This document shows positions 7,779-9,556 of a DNA stretch of 9,556 bases, in pieces (the stretch's first letter is position 1; every line of letters starts with the position of its first letter). This DNA is from an uncultured Pseudomonadota bacterium. GTDB lineage: Bacteria > Desulfobacterota_B > Binatia > UBA9968. The notes under the pieces are model-generated. The model did no database searches and was not told where the DNA came from. It worked only from the letters and a program-made list of their open reading frames with translations. Location: positions 1 through 9,556 of the forward strand of contig CAMLCX010000161.1 in NCBI GenBank assembly GCA_946478635.1, read 5' to 3'. The translations under genes and the position numbers were made by a program.

Positions 7779-8587
7779 TGGAAGACATCATCGACATATC
7801 CTTGCTCCTGCCCACCCGCGGGCGTCCCAAGTTGCTGCGGCGGTTATTCGAAAGCGTGGCGGAGTCGACTTCGCGATTGGCAAAAATCGAGATCATCCTT
7901 TATATCGACGCGGATGATATTCCGACCCAGGAGGTCGCCCATCCTTCGCTCCAGCTCATAAAACTCATTAAACCTCCCGGCGAAAAGATGGGGCGAATGA
8001 ACCAGCTGTGCTACGAGGCCAGTCGCGGGCGTTTCGTCATGCTGATGAATGACGACGTGGTCTTCCGCTCCAAAGCCTGGGATGCGCGCGTGTTAGACGC
8101 ATTTGCGCGGTTTCCGGACGAGGCGGCGTTGGTTTATGGCAACGATCTGCATCAACAGGAAGCCATGGCGACCCTGCCGATCGTTTCGCGCGCCGTTTGC
8201 GACGCCGTGGGCGGAATCTGTCCCAGGGACTATCTGAACGTTTACATCGATGTCCATTTGTTCGATGTCTTCAAAAAATTGGCGAAGCTCGGTTATCCCA
8301 GGACCGCGTATCTGGAAGATGTCATTTTTGAGCACCTGCATCACGAAGTCGGCAAATCGTCGTTGGACGCGACCTACGTGAAAAAGAACGAACAGTTCGA
8401 TGATTTGTTGTTTATCAATTTAGAGGACGAACGGTGGAATCAGGCGAAAATGTTGAAACGCTACATCGACGCGCGACAACCGGACGGCGCGCGCGGCGTC
8501 GGCGCAAGTTCGCGCGATAACCAGCCCGGCGGCGTCAAAGCGTTTTTGAAGCGAATGATTGCTTCCGCTTTTCACCAAGATTCGTAA
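7778..8587 (+). CDS. GT-A (GT2-like) glycosyltransferase
   Basis: This encodes 269 residues. The ATG shares one base with the preceding TAA (TAATG), so its translation is probably coupled to the upstream glycosyltransferase. Residues 5-25 (DISLLLPTRGRPKLLRRLF) are a typical GT2 opening, with the strand IEIILYIDADD (37-47) following. RMNQLCYEASRGRFVMLMNDD covers 73-93, and NDD (91-93) takes the place of DxD. GND (121-123) and YLEDVIFEHLHHEVGKS (178-194) supply further acidic and histidine positions near the expected active site. The C-terminal 40 residues are variable and basic and end in a short amphipathic-looking helix (VKAFLKRMIASAF), perhaps a membrane contact. The size fits a single-domain GT2 enzyme. 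It is the last gene of the cluster on this strand before the toxin-antitoxin operon. Donor and acceptor are unknown. Confidence 0.75.
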   Translation: MEDIIDISLLLPTRGRPKLLRRLFESVAESTSRLAKIEIILYIDADDIPTQEVAHPSLQLIKLIKPPGEKMGRMNQLCYEASRGRFVMLMNDDVVFRSKAWDARVLDAFARFPDEAALVYGNDLHQQEAMATLPIVSRAVCDAVGGICPRDYLNVYIDVHLFDVFKKLAKLGYPRTAYLEDVIFEHLHHEVGKSSLDATYVKKNEQFDDLLFINLEDERWNQAKMLKRYIDARQPDGARGVGASSRDNQPGGVKAFLKRMIASAFHQDS

Positions 8588-8645
8588 GCTGCCCTGGGTT
8601 AACCGCCTGCCTCGCGACGCCACCCTTCATTGACCCGGTATCCGC

Positions 8646-8672
8646 TTGATGTGGCTACTTCCCGCATATAAT
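8646..8672 (+). promoter_or_regulatory. Sigma70-type promoter of the toxin-antitoxin operon
   Basis: TATAAT at 8667-8672 is a perfect -10 consensus, 30 bases before the antitoxin start. TTGATG at 8646-8651 is the best -35 match, but the spacer is only 15 nt, shorter than the usual 17. The exact -35 is therefore uncertain and the promoter may be weakened by spacing. The element lies in the 114-bp gap after the last glycosyltransferase gene, so the pair has its own transcription start. Confidence 0.6.
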
Positions 8673-8681
8673 GTAGCCACA
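8650..8681. promoter_or_regulatory. Inverted-repeat operator over the toxin-antitoxin promoter
   Basis: The arms TGTGGCTAC (8650-8658) and GTAGCCACA (8673-8681) are perfect 9-bp reverse complements separated by 14 bp. They bracket the -10 box and the left arm touches the proposed -35. Antitoxins of the Phd/YefM type commonly repress their own operons by binding such palindromes, with the toxin modulating affinity. The placement makes this the likely autoregulatory site. It has no following T-run, so it is not a terminator. Confidence 0.65.
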
Positions 8682-8701
8682 ATAAGAAAGGGGCCAATTG
8701 T

Positions 8702-8974
8702 ATGGCAACGGTAGCGGGTGTCCGAGATCTCAAGAACAAGCTGAGCCATTATCTGCGGGAGGTCAAGAAAGGCCGATCCGTGATGATCACGGAAAGGGGA
8801 AAAATCGTTGCGACGATTGTTCCCGTGCAAGAGCGCGCGGCTGTCGAAAAGCTAAAAAAATTGGCCAGGAGCGGTCTGGGAACGTGGAGGGGGGGAAAGC
8901 CCAAAGGGGCGTCCCGGTCCGTCGTGGTTAGAGGGAAACCGGTGGGCGATATCGTGCTCGAGGAGCGCCGGTGA
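8702..8974 (+). CDS. Phd/YefM-like antitoxin of a type II toxin-antitoxin system
   Basis: This encodes 90 residues. The start is fixed by GAAAGGGG ending 8 nt before ATG 8702. Residues 1-45 match the Phd/YefM dimerisation and DNA-binding fold: ATVAGVRDLKNKLSHYLREV, then KKGRSVMITERGKIVATIVP (22-41), the characteristic 'permit, then ITERGKPVA' pattern of the family. The C-terminal half (residues 50-90) is Lys/Arg/Gly-rich, likely flexible and toxin-binding. Together with the downstream PIN protein it forms a VapBC-type module in which this product neutralises the ribonuclease and represses transcription. The stop TGA is overlapped by the toxin GTG, so toxin synthesis is coupled to antitoxin translation. 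Family assignment is confident from pattern. The DNA target is inferred from the palindrome upstream. Confidence 0.88.
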   Translation: MATVAGVRDLKNKLSHYLREVKKGRSVMITERGKIVATIVPVQERAAVEKLKKLARSGLGTWRGGKPKGASRSVVVRGKPVGDIVLEERR

Positions 8975-9396
8975 TTTGTTACCTCGACACCAGCGCACTG
9001 GTAAAAATCTACGTTGAGGAAACCAGCAGCGCGGATGTCCGAGAACACGCCGAACAAGCCGAAGGTCTTGCGACATCGAGAATGGCCTACGCGGAAGCGC
9101 GGGCCGCATTCGAGCGAAAGCGTCGGGAGCGGGGTCTTTCGCGCGCGGGTTACCGGTCCGTCGTTAAAGACCTTGATCAAGATTGGGACGACTATTTCAT
9201 CGTCGACGTCTCTGACAGTGTCGTGAAAGCCGCCGGAGTTTTGGCCGAGATCCATGCTTTGAGAGGCGCCGACGCGATTCATCTTGCCTCGGCGGTGACG
9301 TTGAGCAGACAGGCGGAAGAGAGTGTAACCTTTTTGTGTTTTGATGGACGTCTCGCCACCGCGGCGGCGAAAGAAGGCCTGAGGGTCGTGAAATAG
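8971..9396 (+). CDS. vapC: VapC-like PIN-domain ribonuclease toxin
   Basis: This encodes 141 residues from GTG 8971, overlapping the antitoxin stop by 4 bases (GTGA), with AGGAG (8961-8965) 5 nt before it. It is a full-length PIN domain with the acidic metal-binding set in order: D6 in CYLDTSALVKIY, E42 in YAEARAAF, D101 in LRGADAIHLASAV, and D125 in FLCFDGRLATAA. VapC toxins are Mg/Mn-dependent RNases that typically cut initiator tRNA, other tRNAs or the rRNA sarcin-ricin loop. Which RNA this one cuts cannot be told. All four catalytic acids are intact, so the toxin should be active unless neutralised. The GTG start, weaker than ATG, is compatible with lower toxin than antitoxin output. No terminator is seen downstream: GGAAG/CTTCC at 9397-9408 is too short and has no T-run. 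Confidence 0.9.
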   Translation: MICYLDTSALVKIYVEETSSADVREHAEQAEGLATSRMAYAEARAAFERKRRERGLSRAGYRSVVKDLDQDWDDYFIVDVSDSVVKAAGVLAEIHALRGADAIHLASAVTLSRQAEESVTFLCFDGRLATAAAKEGLRVVK

Positions 9397-9425
9397 GAAG
9401 TTCTTCCGGGTTTCGTGTGAGAAAT

Positions 9426-9551
9426 TTTCACCACAGAGGCCCAGCGCGGCAAAGCCGCAACCAAGGAAAAGAAATTAGCCGCAAAGAACGCAAAGGCCGC
9501 AAAGTAGGGGGGCAAGAGTGTTTGCCACAGAGATCACAGAGCACCCAGAGA
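9426..9551. repeat. Intergenic 9-nt-periodic GCAAAG / CACAGAG repeat patch
   Basis: The patch opens with TTCACCACAGAGG and closes with three 9-nt units at 9526, 9535 and 9544 (CACAGAGAT, CACAGAGCA, CCCAGAGAA). Between them are three perfect NNNGCAAAG units (9478-9504), plus a related GCGGCAAAGCCGC at 9446-9458 that forms a 5-bp hairpin stem. The two motif classes share the 9-nt spacing. From memory, patches with the same CACAGAG and GCAAAG words recur between genes in many environmental bacteria. No mobilising gene is known to me. The patch runs to or beyond the window edge and carries no credible gene on either strand. Confidence 0.65.
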
Positions 9552-9556
9552 AAAAA

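Noticed and set aside
8749..9282. Minus-strand open frame of 177 codons across the toxin-antitoxin genes
   Set aside because: It is antisense to both the antitoxin and the PIN toxin, whose families are clear. Its length is explained by codon bias of the plus-strand genes.
9446..9458. GCGGC-AAA-GCCGC hairpin considered as the terminator of the toxin-antitoxin operon
   Set aside because: The stem is only 5 bp and is followed by an A-rich, not T-rich, stretch. It is better explained as part of the repeat patch.
9279..9515. Minus-strand open frame of 78 codons (product rich in Phe/Ala, AFAFFAANFF)
   Set aside because: The 3-residue periodicity comes directly from the 9-nt repeats. This is a translation artefact of the repeat patch that is easily misannotated as a hypothetical protein.

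Overview
The window is bacterial, densely coded and entirely plus-strand, with moderate-to-high GC (roughly mid-50s percent by eye). It holds five long genes and one possible very small one, arranged like an operon for building or modifying a surface glycan or glycosylating a surface protein. An unrelated toxin-antitoxin pair and an intergenic repeat patch follow. Strong AAGGAG-type ribosome binding sites, GTG starts and overlapping stop/start codons fit a Gram-negative bacterium such as a proteobacterium or a neighbouring phylum. Nothing here fixes the taxon more closely.

Layout. Positions 1-116 carry no assignable gene. Positions 117-3149 encode a 1010-residue multidomain protein: a helical N-terminus, a GT-B-like glycosyltransferase module, a TPR-like helical region, and a GT2-like GT-A module that lacks the usual DxD. 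A possible 36-residue ORF with a very good ribosome binding site (3175-3285) overlaps the start of the next gene. Positions 3282-4778 and 4799-6223 encode two clearly paralogous SAM-dependent methyltransferases, each with an extra C-terminal alpha/beta region. Positions 6303-7778 encode a GT2 glycosyltransferase with an intact DSD motif and a C-terminal Rossmann-like domain. Positions 7778-8587 encode a shorter GT-A glycosyltransferase that starts inside the previous stop codon.

After a 114-bp gap lies a self-contained type II toxin-antitoxin operon. It has a near-consensus TATAAT promoter wrapped in a perfect 9-bp inverted repeat (probable operator), a Phd/YefM-like antitoxin (8702-8974) and a VapC-like PIN toxin (8971-9396). 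The last 130 bp hold 9-nt-periodic GCAAAG and CACAGAG repeats of a kind that recurs between genes in many environmental bacterial genomes.

How the genes may work together (inference): the glycosyltransferases would add successive sugars and the paired methyltransferases would methylate sugar or acceptor positions. No flippase, polymerase, ABC exporter or nucleotide-sugar synthesis gene is visible. The window could therefore be part of an O-antigen/capsule locus or of a protein (for example flagellin or S-layer) glycosylation island. No acceptor substrate can be read from the sequence.
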